A stretch of DNA of 64,000 nucleotides from positions 31,181 to 95,180 of the forward strand of contig JBAXGW010000007.1 of NCBI GenBank assembly GCA_037139195.1, in the 5' to 3' direction. Positions 17,836 through 27,771 of this stretch are shown here, piece by piece (within the stretch, counting starts at the first letter, position 1; every line of letters begins with the position of its first letter). The notes below the pieces were generated by a model. The model saw only the letters and a program-made list of their open reading frames with translations. It was not told where the DNA came from and ran no database searches. The position numbers and the translations under genes are program-made. The DNA comes from JBAXGW01 sp037139195 (GTDB lineage: Bacteria; Bacteroidota; Bacteroidia; Bacteroidales; JAHJDW01).

Positions 17836-20800
17836 TTAATAATCCAGTATAGGAATAATAATTTCTACTTTTGTTCCTGTGGGCTTGTTCTCTTCATTAA
17901 ATAAATCAATTACATTAACCGAAACGTGAGTGTTGTTCTGTTTGTTCAATATTTCCAAACGTTCTTTGGTAATTATCATTCCTTTTGATTTATGTTTAAT
18001 TCCCGACTGATTCTTCATTTCCATTGCCTTTGCTCTACCTACGCCATTATCCTGGATTATGCATAAAACAGAAGATTCATCAAATAGTTTTACTTTAACA
18101 GTAACAAGACCTCTTGTTTGCAAATGCATAATTCCATGCATAATTGCATTTTCTACATAAGGCTGAATTATCATTGGCGGAATCGACATAAACTCTGAGT
18201 CTATTTCAGAATCAACTTCAATTTTATAATCAAACTTATAGTTAAAACGGAGCTGTTCTATTTCTATATAGTGCGACAGAGATTTCAACTCATCTTTAAT
18301 AGCAATAAAAGCTTCGCGAGAATGAGCTAATATCATCCGCATTAACTGTGCAAATTTTGATAAATACCTAATTGCTTTATCTGTATCGTTATTAATTACA
18401 AAACTTTGAATAGAATTTAATGAATTAAAAATAAAATGAGGATTCATTTGCAAACGTAGCGCTTGTTGCTCTAAATTAAACAACTGACGTTCAATTTCTA
18501 AAATCTTTTTTTCAACTTCATGTTTTTTTCTAATTTGCTTTATTCTATTAAAAACAATTAACCAAATAGAAATTATAATCATCAATACTAAGCAAACTCG
18601 AAAAACTATAGTTTGAAACCAAGCGGGTTTAATGATTATAATTATTGATATCCCCTTATCGTTCCATTTTCCGTCGCTATTAGACGCTTTTATTCTTAAT
18701 TTGTATGTGCCAGGAGCTAAATCTGTGTATTCAGCAGTTCGTTTTTCAGCATTAGTGTATACCCATTCTCGAACCAGAGGAGACAATTTATAGGCGTATT
18801 TGTTTTTTGATGGGTTGATAAAATCCAAAGCAGAAAATTCGAACGTTAAAAAGTTTTGATCATAAGATAGTTCAATAGTATCCTTATCAAAAAATTCACG
18901 TTTTTGCTCCTGATTAAAAATTTTAAAAGAAGTAATTACAACATTGGGCGTATTTGCATTTTCCTTTAACGACTTGGGATTAAACAGGTTGAATCCATTC
19001 ATACCTCCAAATGCTAAATCTCCATCCTTCATTTTAAAAGCCGCGCCCATATTAAATTCCGATCCTTGAACACCGTCTTTTACATCGTAATTAATAAATT
19101 TTTCGGTATTTGGGTCAAATTCACTTAATCCATAGTTTGTGGTTAACCAAAGCATTCCTTTGTCATCTTCAACAACATCATACACAGTATTATTAGGCAA
19201 GCCTTCATTTATTGTATAATACTTGAATGTGTTTGTTTCTGGAAAATATCTATTAAGTCCTCCTCCTATCGTTCCAATCCAAATTCTATTTTTAGAATCT
19301 TCGAATGTCGTAAAAATTCTGTTATTACTTAAGCCATGTCTGTTTTTTGAATAATGTTTGTAAACAACATTCTTTTTTGTTTTCAAATTATACTTATTAA
19401 GCCCATCAATGGTTCCAATCCAAATATACCCTTTTGAATCCTCAAACAAGCTATATATCAATGCGTTTGAAATTGCATTTGGATTTTTAGAATTTGGCAT
19501 CATCCGAGTAAAATCATCGGTGTAAGGATTATATATATTTAGACCATTTTGAGTGCCAATTAATATTGTGCCATTTTTTGTTTTAATTATTGGCCAAATA
19601 CTATTACTACTGATTGATCGAGGATTGGATGGATTATGAGAATAGTGTTTATATTTACCTGTCTTTAAATTTAAAACAGATAATCCTTTATCAAGCGTAC
19701 CTATCCAAGCTTTATCTTGCCCTTCAAAATAAAACTCTCTAACTTTATTGCTTGTTAAGCTATTGGTATTATTTGGGTTGTTTTTAATAAAAGAAAAGCT
19801 TTTGTTTTTTTTGTTAAAAACATCAATTCCTTCATTTGTTCCAATCCATAAATTGCCATTTGGGTCTTCACCAAAAGCCCATACTAAGTTTGAATTTAAA
19901 GTGTTATCCTGCCCTGGAATTTGGTAATAATGGGTTAACTGTTTTCTGTTTCTAACTAATTTGCTTAGCCCTTTCCAAGCCGTTCCAATCCAAATTGTAC
20001 CAGTGTTATCCTCAAAAATACAGCTAATAGCATCGTTACTAATACTTTGAGGGTTATTTGGCTCATAATTATATGAAGAAAACTTTTTTTCATTAATAGA
20101 ATATGTATTAATCCCTGATGCTTTAGTACCAATCCAAATAACATTTTCATTATCAGCATAAACAGTTGCAATTTGATTATCGGAAATTGAATTGCTCTCG
20201 TTAGTAGATTTTTGGAAATTTTCTATAATATTATCTTTGATTGATAATTTAGATAAGCCATTATCTGTAGCAATCCACAAGCCTCCATATTTATCGCAAG
20301 CTAAATCATTAATTGTATTATCGATAAGACCATTATTTTTATTTAAATGAATAAATTGATTTTTATCTATTAAAAAATGATCTAATCCATTAGCTGTACC
20401 AATCCATAAATTTCCAAAACCATCAACTTGCAAAGTGTTAATTTTATTATTACACAGCGAAGACGAATTTTTGGGATTGTGCTTGTAATTAATGAAAACG
20501 CCTTGTTTAACATTATATTGAGAAAGCCCACTACTTGTTCCAATCCATAAATTGCCATAGTTATCTTTTGCAATATCGAATATAGTATCAGCAGCAATAG
20601 AGTTTGCCGATTTATTTTTGCTAAAAGAAATAAAAGTGTTTGTTTTTCGATTGTATTTATTTAAGCCTTTTTCGGTACCAACCCAAATATAGCCATCGTT
20701 GTCTTCAATAATTGCATTAACGGTGCTATTAGAAATTTCTCTTTCATCATCCAGAATACCTTCGCTCCAAAAAGTAAATTTATATCCATCGTATTTATTC

Positions 20801-20994
20801 AGTCCGTCCCAAGTTCCAAGCCATATAAAACCCTTGCTATCTTGAAAAATACATTTTACAGAATTCTGTGATAACCCTCTTTCAACTTTTGATATTTCAG
20901 AAGCAATACGGTCAAATTGAAAATCCTTTTGCTGAGCAAAACTAATGTTTACAATAATACAACAGAAAAAAATATTGAATAGTATAAATTTCAT
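17836..20994 (-). CDS. Beta-propeller (Reg_prop/Y_Y_Y) LytS-type sensor histidine kinase
   Basis: 1052 residues. There is a signal peptide (about 1-20), then about 13-14 two-component-propeller repeats (IWIGT..GLNKYN type, about 30-680) forming a periplasmic sensor, a Y_Y_Y Ig-like domain (about 700-775), one membrane helix (about 790-808), a short coiled coil, a His_kinase domain with NPHFIFNSLNSIQ (His phosphoacceptor), and HATPase_c with NAIMHGI and DNGVGRAKA. Propellers of this class usually sense glycans or other surface ligands. It lies directly after a small lipoprotein gene (no gap) and before the LytTR regulator, so the signal probably passes lipoprotein/propeller, kinase, LytTR. The ligand is unknown. 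Confidence 0.93.
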   Translation of the reverse strand: MKFILFNIFFCCIIVNISFAQQKDFQFDRIASEISKVERGLSQNSVKCIFQDSKGFIWLGTWDGLNKYDGYKFTFWSEGILDDEREISNSTVNAIIEDNDGYIWVGTEKGLNKYNRKTNTFISFSKNKSANSIAADTIFDIAKDNYGNLWIGTSSGLSQYNVKQGVFINYKHNPKNSSSLCNNKINTLQVDGFGNLWIGTANGLDHFLIDKNQFIHLNKNNGLIDNTINDLACDKYGGLWIATDNGLSKLSIKDNIIENFQKSTNESNSISDNQIATVYADNENVIWIGTKASGINTYSINEKKFSSYNYEPNNPQSISNDAISCIFEDNTGTIWIGTAWKGLSKLVRNRKQLTHYYQIPGQDNTLNSNLVWAFGEDPNGNLWIGTNEGIDVFNKKNKSFSFIKNNPNNTNSLTSNKVREFYFEGQDKAWIGTLDKGLSVLNLKTGKYKHYSHNPSNPRSISSNSIWPIIKTKNGTILIGTQNGLNIYNPYTDDFTRMMPNSKNPNAISNALIYSLFEDSKGYIWIGTIDGLNKYNLKTKKNVVYKHYSKNRHGLSNNRIFTTFEDSKNRIWIGTIGGGLNRYFPETNTFKYYTINEGLPNNTVYDVVEDDKGMLWLTTNYGLSEFDPNTEKFINYDVKDGVQGSEFNMGAAFKMKDGDLAFGGMNGFNLFNPKSLKENANTPNVVITSFKIFNQEQKREFFDKDTIELSYDQNFLTFEFSALDFINPSKNKYAYKLSPLVREWVYTNAEKRTAEYTDLAPGTYKLRIKASNSDGKWNDKGISIIIIIKPAWFQTIVFRVCLVLMIIISIWLIVFNRIKQIRKKHEVEKKILEIERQLFNLEQQALRLQMNPHFIFNSLNSIQSFVINNDTDKAIRYLSKFAQLMRMILAHSREAFIAIKDELKSLSHYIEIEQLRFNYKFDYKIEVDSEIDSEFMSIPPMIIQPYVENAIMHGIMHLQTRGLVTVKVKLFDESSVLCIIQDNGVGRAKAMEMKNQSGIKHKSKGMIITKERLEILNKQNNTHVSVNVIDLFNEENKPTGTKVEIIIPILDY

Positions 20995-21318
20995 CTATTT
21001 GCCTGAATTTGAGCGCTTCTTTTTTAAACCAGATTGAAGCCAACGTTTAAGGAAAAATTCTCGTTTATTGTCATTTGTTCTATCTGCAGTGCCATAACCT
21101 CTTTTCATCATTTTTCGAGTATTTTTCGACTGCATTTTCATGTGTTTTTTTATAGCTTGCCTATATATTTTTAATTCTTCTTTCTCTTTTTGTCTTTGTT
21201 TTTTCTCAAGCACCTTCATTTGTTTATCAGCAGGGTCTTGCTTTTTAAAAATAAAGCATGACGTTTGAGTAAAAAAAATTGATATTGAAATAAATAGTAT
21301 ATAAATATATTTTTTCAT
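20995..21318 (-). CDS. Small lipoprotein ahead of the histidine kinase
   Basis: 107 residues from the ATG at 21318 (MKKYIYILFISISIFFTQTSC). A hydrophobic signal ends in lipobox TQTSC, so the mature protein is lipid-anchored. The rest is highly basic, mostly Lys/Arg/Gln helix (for example KVLEKKQRQKEKEELKIYRQ), and ends in KKKRSNSGK. The stop codon directly abuts the kinase ATG, which indicates translational coupling. The basic, coiled-coil-like shape suggests contact with an acidic partner such as the envelope or the sensor, but this is inference. I do not recognise a named family. Confidence 0.75.
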   Translation of the reverse strand: MKKYIYILFISISIFFTQTSCFIFKKQDPADKQMKVLEKKQRQKEKEELKIYRQAIKKHMKMQSKNTRKMMKRGYGTADRTNDNKREFFLKRWLQSGLKKKRSNSGK

Positions 21319-21344
21319 TCTAAAAAAAATCAAAATTGATTATA

Positions 21345-21375
21345 TAAAAGTAGAACTATTTTACAAAATAACAAA
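21345..21375 (-). promoter_or_regulatory. Promoter of the lipoprotein-kinase-regulator operon
   Basis: On the - strand TTTG (21375-21372), a 19-bp spacer, then TACTTTTA (21352-21345), one base off TAnnTTTG. The lipoprotein ATG at 21318 follows after about 20 nt of leader. Confidence 0.5.
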
Positions 21376-21426
21376 TAAAAAAAGGTTTTAATAAATATAA
21401 TCCTTATCTATTTCATAAATTTTAGA

Positions 21427-21434
21427 TAACTTTG
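21427..21434 (+). promoter_or_regulatory. -7 box of the MORN-repeat gene promoter
   Basis: TAACTTTG matches TAnnTTTG exactly, 57 bp before the ATG at 21491. The -33 region has no clear TTTG. It diverges from the promoter at 21345-21375. Confidence 0.4.
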
Positions 21435-21490
21435 GGTTCTGTATTGCAACGAAAAAAAATAAAAATTCGACCTTCAATAAACAATAATAT

Positions 21491-23062
21491 ATGAAAAAAG
21501 CTATATTCTCATTAATTTGCGTAATGTTCCTTCAGGCGTTAATAGCACAAACCCAAAAAAGAACTGAGTTTTGGGAGAATAATAGAATAAAAAGCGAAGG
21601 GTTAATAAAAAATGGCAAAGAAGATAGCACTTGGACTTACTATTATAATACTAGTAAAATAATGCTCGAAGGCAATTATTCAGATGGAATAAAAATTGGC
21701 AAATGGAAGAAATGGTATGAAAACGGCAAACAATGGTTTGAAGGAAATTATGACAATAATGGTAAGGAAAAGGACGTTTGGATTTTCTTTTCAGAAGCTG
21801 GGAATAAAATTCAGGAACGCAATTATAGCAATGGACTAACAATTACTTTTTTTGAAAATGGAACCAAAATGTCGGAAGGATTTTTGGTAAATAATGAAAA
21901 ATCGGGTAAGTGGACTAGTTGGTATTTGAATGGAAAGAAAGAATCGGAAGGAAGTTTTAAAAATGGACAGATGATCGGCAAATGGCTTTGGTGGCATGAT
22001 AACGGCAAATTATCGAAAGAAATTGACATGGAAAATGGCAAAAGTATTAGCTGGTACTCCAATGAGCAAAAAGAATTTGAAGTTAGTATTGTAAACGGGT
22101 TAAAAGAAGGTAAGCTACAATCGTGGAAACAAAATGGGTCATTAAAAAAAGAATACACCTATCACTTAGGCAGACTAAACGGCACAGCTTATGAATGGTT
22201 TGGCAAAGATTCACTTTCATTTAAAGGTTCATATTTAAACGACTCGCTTAACGGATATTGTATTTGGTGGTACCCCAATGGCAGCAAAGACATGGAAGGC
22301 AATAATATAATTGGCAAACAAGACAGTACTTGGACCTTCTACTACTTAAATAAAAAACCAAGAAGTTCAGGCAATTTCAAGCTTGGTTTAAAAACAGGAA
22401 ACTGGACATATTGGTATGAAACTGGCGAAAAATGGATGTATGGAAAATATGAAAATGATTTAAAAGAAAATATTTGGACAACCTGGTACGAATCAGGACA
22501 AAAGCATCATGAGGGTTCTTTCGAAAAAGGCTTAGAAACTGGCAAATGGACGACTTGGTATGAAGATGGGAAAATTAGAGATGAAGGTTTTTTTAAAGAA
22601 GGGAAAATGAATGGGCTTTGGATTGGCTACTATCCTCAAGGTGTAAAAAAATACGAAGCTGAATATAAAATGAATATTCGAAATGGCAAATCATTAAATT
22701 GGTTTGAAAATAGTTCAAAAGAAAGCGAAGCCTACTATTCTGAAGGAGAACTAAATGGGAAATGGATGAAATGGGATATGCAAGGCAGACCATTTGAAGA
22801 AGGAGCTTATATTAAAAATAAAAAAGAGGGAGAATGGAAATTTTGGGATAAATACGGATTGCTGATTAACATACAAACGTACAAAAACGGTGTATTAAAT
22901 GGCGTATTTATTCAATACGACCCCAAAGGGAAAAAAGCTTTAGAAGGCACTTATAAAATGGCATTGAAAGAAGGCAAATGGTATACTTATGATGCCAACG
23001 AACAAATAGTAAGATGGAGCCAATACAAAAATGGCAAAATAGTAAAGCAATCTCAGAAATAA
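21491..23062 (+). CDS. Secreted MORN_2 / YwqK-type repeat protein
   Basis: 523 residues with a signal peptide (about 1-19, LQALIAQ). Nearly the whole mature part is some 20 copies of an approximately 23-residue repeat of the form EG..KNGK..G.W..WY.NGKK, the MORN_2/YwqK variant. The repeats form a long beta-meander. In Bacillus the YwqK name is linked to a toxin-antitoxin pair, but in Bacteroidota secreted versions are common and no toxin gene is adjacent here, so I would not infer an antitoxin role. It diverges from the two-component operon and converges on recO with an 8-bp gap. Confidence 0.85.
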   Translation: MKKAIFSLICVMFLQALIAQTQKRTEFWENNRIKSEGLIKNGKEDSTWTYYYNTSKIMLEGNYSDGIKIGKWKKWYENGKQWFEGNYDNNGKEKDVWIFFSEAGNKIQERNYSNGLTITFFENGTKMSEGFLVNNEKSGKWTSWYLNGKKESEGSFKNGQMIGKWLWWHDNGKLSKEIDMENGKSISWYSNEQKEFEVSIVNGLKEGKLQSWKQNGSLKKEYTYHLGRLNGTAYEWFGKDSLSFKGSYLNDSLNGYCIWWYPNGSKDMEGNNIIGKQDSTWTFYYLNKKPRSSGNFKLGLKTGNWTYWYETGEKWMYGKYENDLKENIWTTWYESGQKHHEGSFEKGLETGKWTTWYEDGKIRDEGFFKEGKMNGLWIGYYPQGVKKYEAEYKMNIRNGKSLNWFENSSKESEAYYSEGELNGKWMKWDMQGRPFEEGAYIKNKKEGEWKFWDKYGLLINIQTYKNGVLNGVFIQYDPKGKKALEGTYKMALKEGKWYTYDANEQIVRWSQYKNGKIVKQSQK

Positions 23063-23070
23063 CCTATTTG

Positions 23071-23784
23071 TTACTCAAAAATCTCTTTATAAATATCAAG
23101 AGAATGTAAGTCTTTGCATGAATGCAAGTGTATTCCATAAAAATATACAATGCGTTCGAGTATTTGCATTCTTTCTATCCTACTAAAATGAATTAATTTC
23201 ATCTCAGTTTCTTCAAAAAGATGATAAAATAGTACGCTTTGATCTTTATCAAACATATTACTTGTTTTGTTTGATTGATATAACCCATCAATGGGATTAA
23301 AAAAGGGAGTGATTTGTGTGTGATTTAATTTTGGATAAAACCCTAAAAATCTTGATAATCTAGACAAAAAGAAAATATGGAAAATAGGTATTAGCTCATC
23401 ATTTGAATCAAAAGTGGTTAGTGAATTATAAATATATTCAAATAGCTCATTGTTTTTTTCCTGTTCTCTAATGCTTTTGTATATCATTTCAGATAAAAAC
23501 ATTACTACACAAGATTTTCTAATATCAGAATGCAAGGTATTATATGGAAATGATATTTTAATCTCTTTTAAGTGATGCAGATTTGAGTTTTCTTTATGAT
23601 AAACAACCATATCAACAATAGTGAGTGGTTGAAAAATTGCAGCTTTTGTTTTTGATTTTGATTTTCTAACACCATTAACAATATACGACTGCAAACCTAA
23701 TTGTTGAGTAAAAATTCTAACAATAATACTAGATTCTGAATAATTTATTTTATTAATTATTATTCCTTTGGTTGATAATATCAT
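23071..23784 (-). CDS. recO: DNA repair protein RecO
   Basis: 237 residues. The N-terminal OB fold begins MILSTKGIIINKINYSESS and continues through the GLQSYIVNGVRKSKSK segment, typical of RecO; the helical C-terminal domain follows (LSRFLGFYPKLN). RecO loads RecA on SSB-coated DNA together with RecR. No Cys4 zinc knuckle is visible, as in many Bacteroidota forms. It lies 2 bp after porZ in the same orientation, so it is the second gene of a porZ-recO operon, an association I recall from several T9SS genomes. Confidence 0.92.
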   Translation of the reverse strand: MILSTKGIIINKINYSESSIIVRIFTQQLGLQSYIVNGVRKSKSKTKAAIFQPLTIVDMVVYHKENSNLHHLKEIKISFPYNTLHSDIRKSCVVMFLSEMIYKSIREQEKNNELFEYIYNSLTTFDSNDELIPIFHIFFLSRLSRFLGFYPKLNHTQITPFFNPIDGLYQSNKTSNMFDKDQSVLFYHLFEETEMKLIHFSRIERMQILERIVYFYGIHLHSCKDLHSLDIYKEIFE

Positions 23785-23786
23785 AT

Positions 23787-26114
23787 TTAGTTTGCAACTA
23801 AAATTTTGGCAACATAAGTTTGCTTTCCTTTTTCATCAGAACAAAAAACCATATAAACACCAGTTGAAACACGTTCGCCTTTCATGTTATTTCCATCCCA
23901 AACAGCTTGTCCTCCTGTGGCTGTAGCTTCATAAACTATTGCGCCAGAAATATCGGTAATTTTAACATTAGCATCTCTAACCATTCCTTTAATTGCAATA
24001 GGGCCAAAATAGTTCTCTTTTACAGGATTTGGAAAAACGCTAACATTAGTAAATTCGGGTTTCCCGAAAGTAGCTGTTCCCATATAAGAAACAATACCTC
24101 TATCAGTCCCAATAAAAACTTCTCCATTTTCATTATTAATTACAATGCTATTCACATTGTTTGATAATAATGGACTATTTTCTTTAGTAAAATGAGCAAT
24201 TTCTTTTGTGCCATCTGGAGACATTAAAAAGACTCCAGCATTTTGAGTACCAAACCATTTCCTATTTGCCCCATCAACAGCAATAGCATTTACAATTTCA
24301 AATTCTAGTAAATATTGATAATAGCCATCTTGTTCAACTAAAATTTGCTGAGAATCAAAATTTTCTCCAGTGAAAATGTTTTCAGGGTTATTAAAAACCG
24401 TTACCCCTTTATCTGTGCCAATCCACATCTTTTTATCTAAGTCTTGTGCCATTGAAAAAATAAACCCAGATGGCAACTTTCCCTGACCTGCACTGGTATT
24501 TAATTTTACAACCTTATCATCACTATTATTATCAATTGTTCCGTTATCAGAAAATACTACAATACCGTTCCCACGTGGCAATATCAACCACTTGTAATCT
24601 GAAGAGTCAATCAACAATTTGCCTGTTTGTAGCTTGTTTGTATAAGCACTTAAATCAAAAGAAGTCCATGTTCCATCTGTCTTTTTAACTGAAAGAGCGT
24701 TTTTTACACTTGAATTGGCAAGCCATAAATTTCTTTCTTTATCGAATGCTCCACTGCTTACTCCCAGCCAATAAATATTACTTGTATTTTGAAAATTTTG
24801 CAAGGAGCTATTGTTTTCTTTGTATATATCGACAAGTTGATCATCGTTAATTTCGACTAAACCCCTACCCCAAGAACAAGCAAAAACATGGTTATAAGTG
24901 TTTGGAGTTAACACAACATCAATAATATCAAAAACAGTGTCGAAGGCTGAAATTCTTTTTCCATCATAATTTTGCCATCCCCAAATATCCCATCTATATA
25001 TTCCTCTTCGACTATATATATTATCCCACGAATCGGTCTTACCACCTGCTGCAACCCATAAATTGCCGTTTTGAAATGTCATATTGCAAACATCAGTAGT
25101 AGGAGGTCCATTGGGGGTATACAACTCATTGAACCACGGGTTTTCAAAATTTCTTACCAATCCTTTTTCTCGGTCTGATATCCAAACATCATTATTAGCA
25201 TCCATACTAGCATGACTTGTTTGTGGGTTTGAAGAGAAAGAATAAATTCTGCGTTCTAACTTTGTATTACTATCCAAAACATCAATAAAAGAAGTAGCTA
25301 CAATAATCAAATAATCTCTATTTACTTCAATGTTTGTTCTTCTTATTGTCCAAATAGTATCAAATAAAATCCATTTGATCCCATCAAACATATACATTGA
25401 ATCAGAGTTTGTTCCAGTTTCATCATCATTAATAAATAGCTTATCTTTAAAGTAAGCAATTGTGTTGATATTATGGTTAGAATAAGGCAAATAATCTATT
25501 TTGTACCACGACTCATAATTTGCCAAGTTTGGGTTATTGATATTTGCGATATAAACACCTTTAGAAGTAGCAGCATAAATACTATCATTATTTTTAAAAG
25601 AAATATCATTTATTTCAACAAAATTTGCATTTTGCCCAATATAACATGTTTCCTTAATTTCTCTTTTGGTTAAATCCAAAATTACTAAGCCAAAGCTGCA
25701 TGATAAATATGCGTATTCACCTCTAAAATCAATATTATTAATTGTTTTAATACCAGAAATATTTGCTCGTTTAATATCAGAAATATTTATTACTTTTCCA
25801 TTCTCAATTATATCAATATTTGCATTGTCGTAAGCAATTAAAAGAATCTCCAAATCATGATTATATCTAATTTTTGTTATTCCAATATCAGATAATCCAT
25901 TTGTTTTATCTATTGTTTTAGTAGAATTATCGGAGCGATCAAGAATATACACACTTAATTTGTTTGCACAATATATTTTATCTCCTGCTTCTGCAACTGA
26001 AATAGCTGTGCTATATGGTGAATGAATTTTCCATTGTCCTATTGCAAGATTTTGCCCATAACCCAACATATACTGCAATATAAACAGAATTACAATTGTT
26101 TTCTTTTTAAACAT
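23787..26114 (-). CDS. porZ: T9SS attachment-complex protein PorZ
   Basis: 775 residues, close to the length of PorZ from Porphyromonas gingivalis. There is a signal peptide (about 1-20), then IGQWKIHSPYSTAISVAEAGDKIYCA, the usual opening of the first propeller. Two beta-propeller domains follow, with Reg_prop-like blades (KMWIGTDKGVTVF, RKWFGTQNAGVFL). A C-terminal T9SS-type domain comes last (FPNPVKENYFGP, then WDGNNMKGERVSTGVYMVF). PorZ sits on the cell surface with PorU, PorV and PorQ and presents anionic LPS for attachment to cargo. It heads a two-gene operon with recO. Confidence 0.88.
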   Translation of the reverse strand: MFKKKTIVILFILQYMLGYGQNLAIGQWKIHSPYSTAISVAEAGDKIYCANKLSVYILDRSDNSTKTIDKTNGLSDIGITKIRYNHDLEILLIAYDNANIDIIENGKVINISDIKRANISGIKTINNIDFRGEYAYLSCSFGLVILDLTKREIKETCYIGQNANFVEINDISFKNNDSIYAATSKGVYIANINNPNLANYESWYKIDYLPYSNHNINTIAYFKDKLFINDDETGTNSDSMYMFDGIKWILFDTIWTIRRTNIEVNRDYLIIVATSFIDVLDSNTKLERRIYSFSSNPQTSHASMDANNDVWISDREKGLVRNFENPWFNELYTPNGPPTTDVCNMTFQNGNLWVAAGGKTDSWDNIYSRRGIYRWDIWGWQNYDGKRISAFDTVFDIIDVVLTPNTYNHVFACSWGRGLVEINDDQLVDIYKENNSSLQNFQNTSNIYWLGVSSGAFDKERNLWLANSSVKNALSVKKTDGTWTSFDLSAYTNKLQTGKLLIDSSDYKWLILPRGNGIVVFSDNGTIDNNSDDKVVKLNTSAGQGKLPSGFIFSMAQDLDKKMWIGTDKGVTVFNNPENIFTGENFDSQQILVEQDGYYQYLLEFEIVNAIAVDGANRKWFGTQNAGVFLMSPDGTKEIAHFTKENSPLLSNNVNSIVINNENGEVFIGTDRGIVSYMGTATFGKPEFTNVSVFPNPVKENYFGPIAIKGMVRDANVKITDISGAIVYEATATGGQAVWDGNNMKGERVSTGVYMVFCSDEKGKQTYVAKILVAN

Positions 26115-26144
26115 AATTATTCCTTATTACTAGCTTAATATTTG

Positions 26145-26152
26145 CAAAACTA
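26145..26152 (-). promoter_or_regulatory. -7 box of the porZ-recO promoter
   Basis: On the - strand TAGTTTTG matches TAnnTTTG exactly, 30 bp before the porZ ATG. The -33 region is not convincing. Confidence 0.4.
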
Positions 26153-26249
26153 AAATTATGATTTTTTATTGTGTTTTTAATCATTTTTTAGAAACAAATA
26201 TCAAGGATTACTACATTAACAATAATTTTCAAAATTATATTTGTTTTTT

Positions 26250-26281
26250 TTTGGAAATAATTTATTTGTTTAATAACTTTG
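26250..26281 (+). promoter_or_regulatory. Promoter of the suf operon
   Basis: TTTG (26250-26253), a 20-bp spacer, then TAACTTTG (26274-26281), an exact match to the Bacteroidota consensus. Predicted start near 26288, giving a leader of about 39 nt to sufB. I see no Cys-box or IscR-like site. Confidence 0.65.
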
Positions 26282-26326
26282 TTTGTAATTAATCTAAATA
26301 AGAATTAAGGCGAAAATATACTTGCC

Positions 26327-27769
26327 ATGGATAATAATAATTTAATTAATGAAATAACCCAAAGTGAATACAAATACGGTTTCTTCACAGATATTGAAAC
26401 TGATTTTGCTCCAATTGGACTAACAGAAGATACGGTTAGATTTATTTCTGCAAAGAAAAATGAACCTGAGTTTATGTTAGAATTTCGTTTAAAAGCATTT
26501 CGTCATTGGCTTACTTTGAAACACCCAAAATGGGCTCATCTTAATGTCCCTGAAATTGATTTTCAGGCAATAAGCTATTATGCTGCTCCCAAACAAAACG
26601 TTACTTTGGATAGCCTTGATGATGTTGACCCAGAATTAAGAAAAACTTTTGATAAGCTTGGAATTTCTTTAGATGAGCAAAAGCGACTTTCTGGAGTTGC
26701 AGTTGATGCCGTGATTGATAGTGTTTCGGTGAAAACTACGTTTACTAAATCACTTTCAAAACTTGGGGTTATTTTTTGCTCAATTAGCGAAGCCGTTAGA
26801 GAACATCCAGAGTTAATTAAACAATATCTTGGCTCAGTTGTTCCGTATACTGATAATTATTATGCCGCACTAAATTGTGCAGTGTTTAGTGATGGTTCTT
26901 TTTGCTATATTCCTAAAGGCGTGAGATGTCCGATGGAATTATCTACTTATTTTAGAATTAATGCTGCAAATACTGGACAGTTTGAAAGAACGCTTATAGT
27001 AGCTGATGAAGGTAGTTATGTGAGTTATTTAGAAGGTTGTACAGCTCCGCAACGTGATGAAAATCAGCTTCATGCTGCTATTGTTGAAATAGTTGCACAT
27101 AAGGATGCTGAAGTAAAGTATTCAACCGTTCAAAATTGGTACCCAGGAAGTAAAGAAGGAAAAGGTGGAATTTATAATTTCGTTACCAAACGTGGAATTT
27201 GCAAAGGTGATAACTCAAAAATATCATGGACTCAAGTAGAAACTGGTTCTGCAATTACTTGGAAATACCCAAGTGTAATACTTTTAGGAGACAATTCAGT
27301 AGGTGAATTCTATTCAGTAGCTGTTACAAATAACTATCAACAAGCCGATACTGGAACAAAAATGCTTCATATTGGAAAGAATACTAAAAGTACTGTTATC
27401 TCAAAAGGTATTTCGGCAGGAAAAAGCAATAATAGTTACAGAGGATTAATTCGTGTTTCTAAAGGTGCCGAAAATGCTAGAAATTATACGCAGTGCGATT
27501 CGCTTTTAATGGGTAGTACTTGCGGAGCTCATACATTCCCTTATATTGAGGTTGGAAATAAAACAGCAGTTGTAGAACATGAAGCCACAACATCTAAAAT
27601 CTCCGAAGACCAACTTTTCTATTGTCAACAACGAGGAATTGATGCAGAAAACGCGATAGGACTTATTGTTAATGGTTATGCAAAAGAGGTATTAAATAAA
27701 TTGCCAATGGAATTTGCCGTTGAAGCTCAGAAACTTCTAGCGATAAGTTTGGAAGGAAGTGTTGGTTAG
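26327..27769 (+). CDS. sufB: Fe-S cluster scaffold subunit SufB
   Basis: 480 residues, full length. It has the SufB beta-helix core with characteristic segments (GVRCPMELSTYFRINA, EGCTAPQRDENQLHAA, NWYPGSKEGKGGIYNFVTKRG and the late CGAHTFPYIEVGN). The scaffold conserved Cys and Glu residues are present, including the Cys in MGSTCGAHT. SufB forms the SufBC2D complex on which [4Fe-4S] clusters are built. It is the first gene of sufB-sufC-sufD. A heptad-repeat hairpin starts 3 bp after its stop codon and fills the gap to sufC. Confidence 0.97.
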   Translation: MDNNNLINEITQSEYKYGFFTDIETDFAPIGLTEDTVRFISAKKNEPEFMLEFRLKAFRHWLTLKHPKWAHLNVPEIDFQAISYYAAPKQNVTLDSLDDVDPELRKTFDKLGISLDEQKRLSGVAVDAVIDSVSVKTTFTKSLSKLGVIFCSISEAVREHPELIKQYLGSVVPYTDNYYAALNCAVFSDGSFCYIPKGVRCPMELSTYFRINAANTGQFERTLIVADEGSYVSYLEGCTAPQRDENQLHAAIVEIVAHKDAEVKYSTVQNWYPGSKEGKGGIYNFVTKRGICKGDNSKISWTQVETGSAITWKYPSVILLGDNSVGEFYSVAVTNNYQQADTGTKMLHIGKNTKSTVISKGISAGKSNNSYRGLIRVSKGAENARNYTQCDSLLMGSTCGAHTFPYIEVGNKTAVVEHEATTSKISEDQLFYCQQRGIDAENAIGLIVNGYAKEVLNKLPMEFAVEAQKLLAISLEGSVG

Positions 27770-27771
27770 AC

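Noticed and set aside
21491..23062. Antitoxin role for the YwqK-like protein
   Set aside because: It is a secreted repeat protein with a signal peptide and no toxin gene next to it; the name reflects repeat similarity only.
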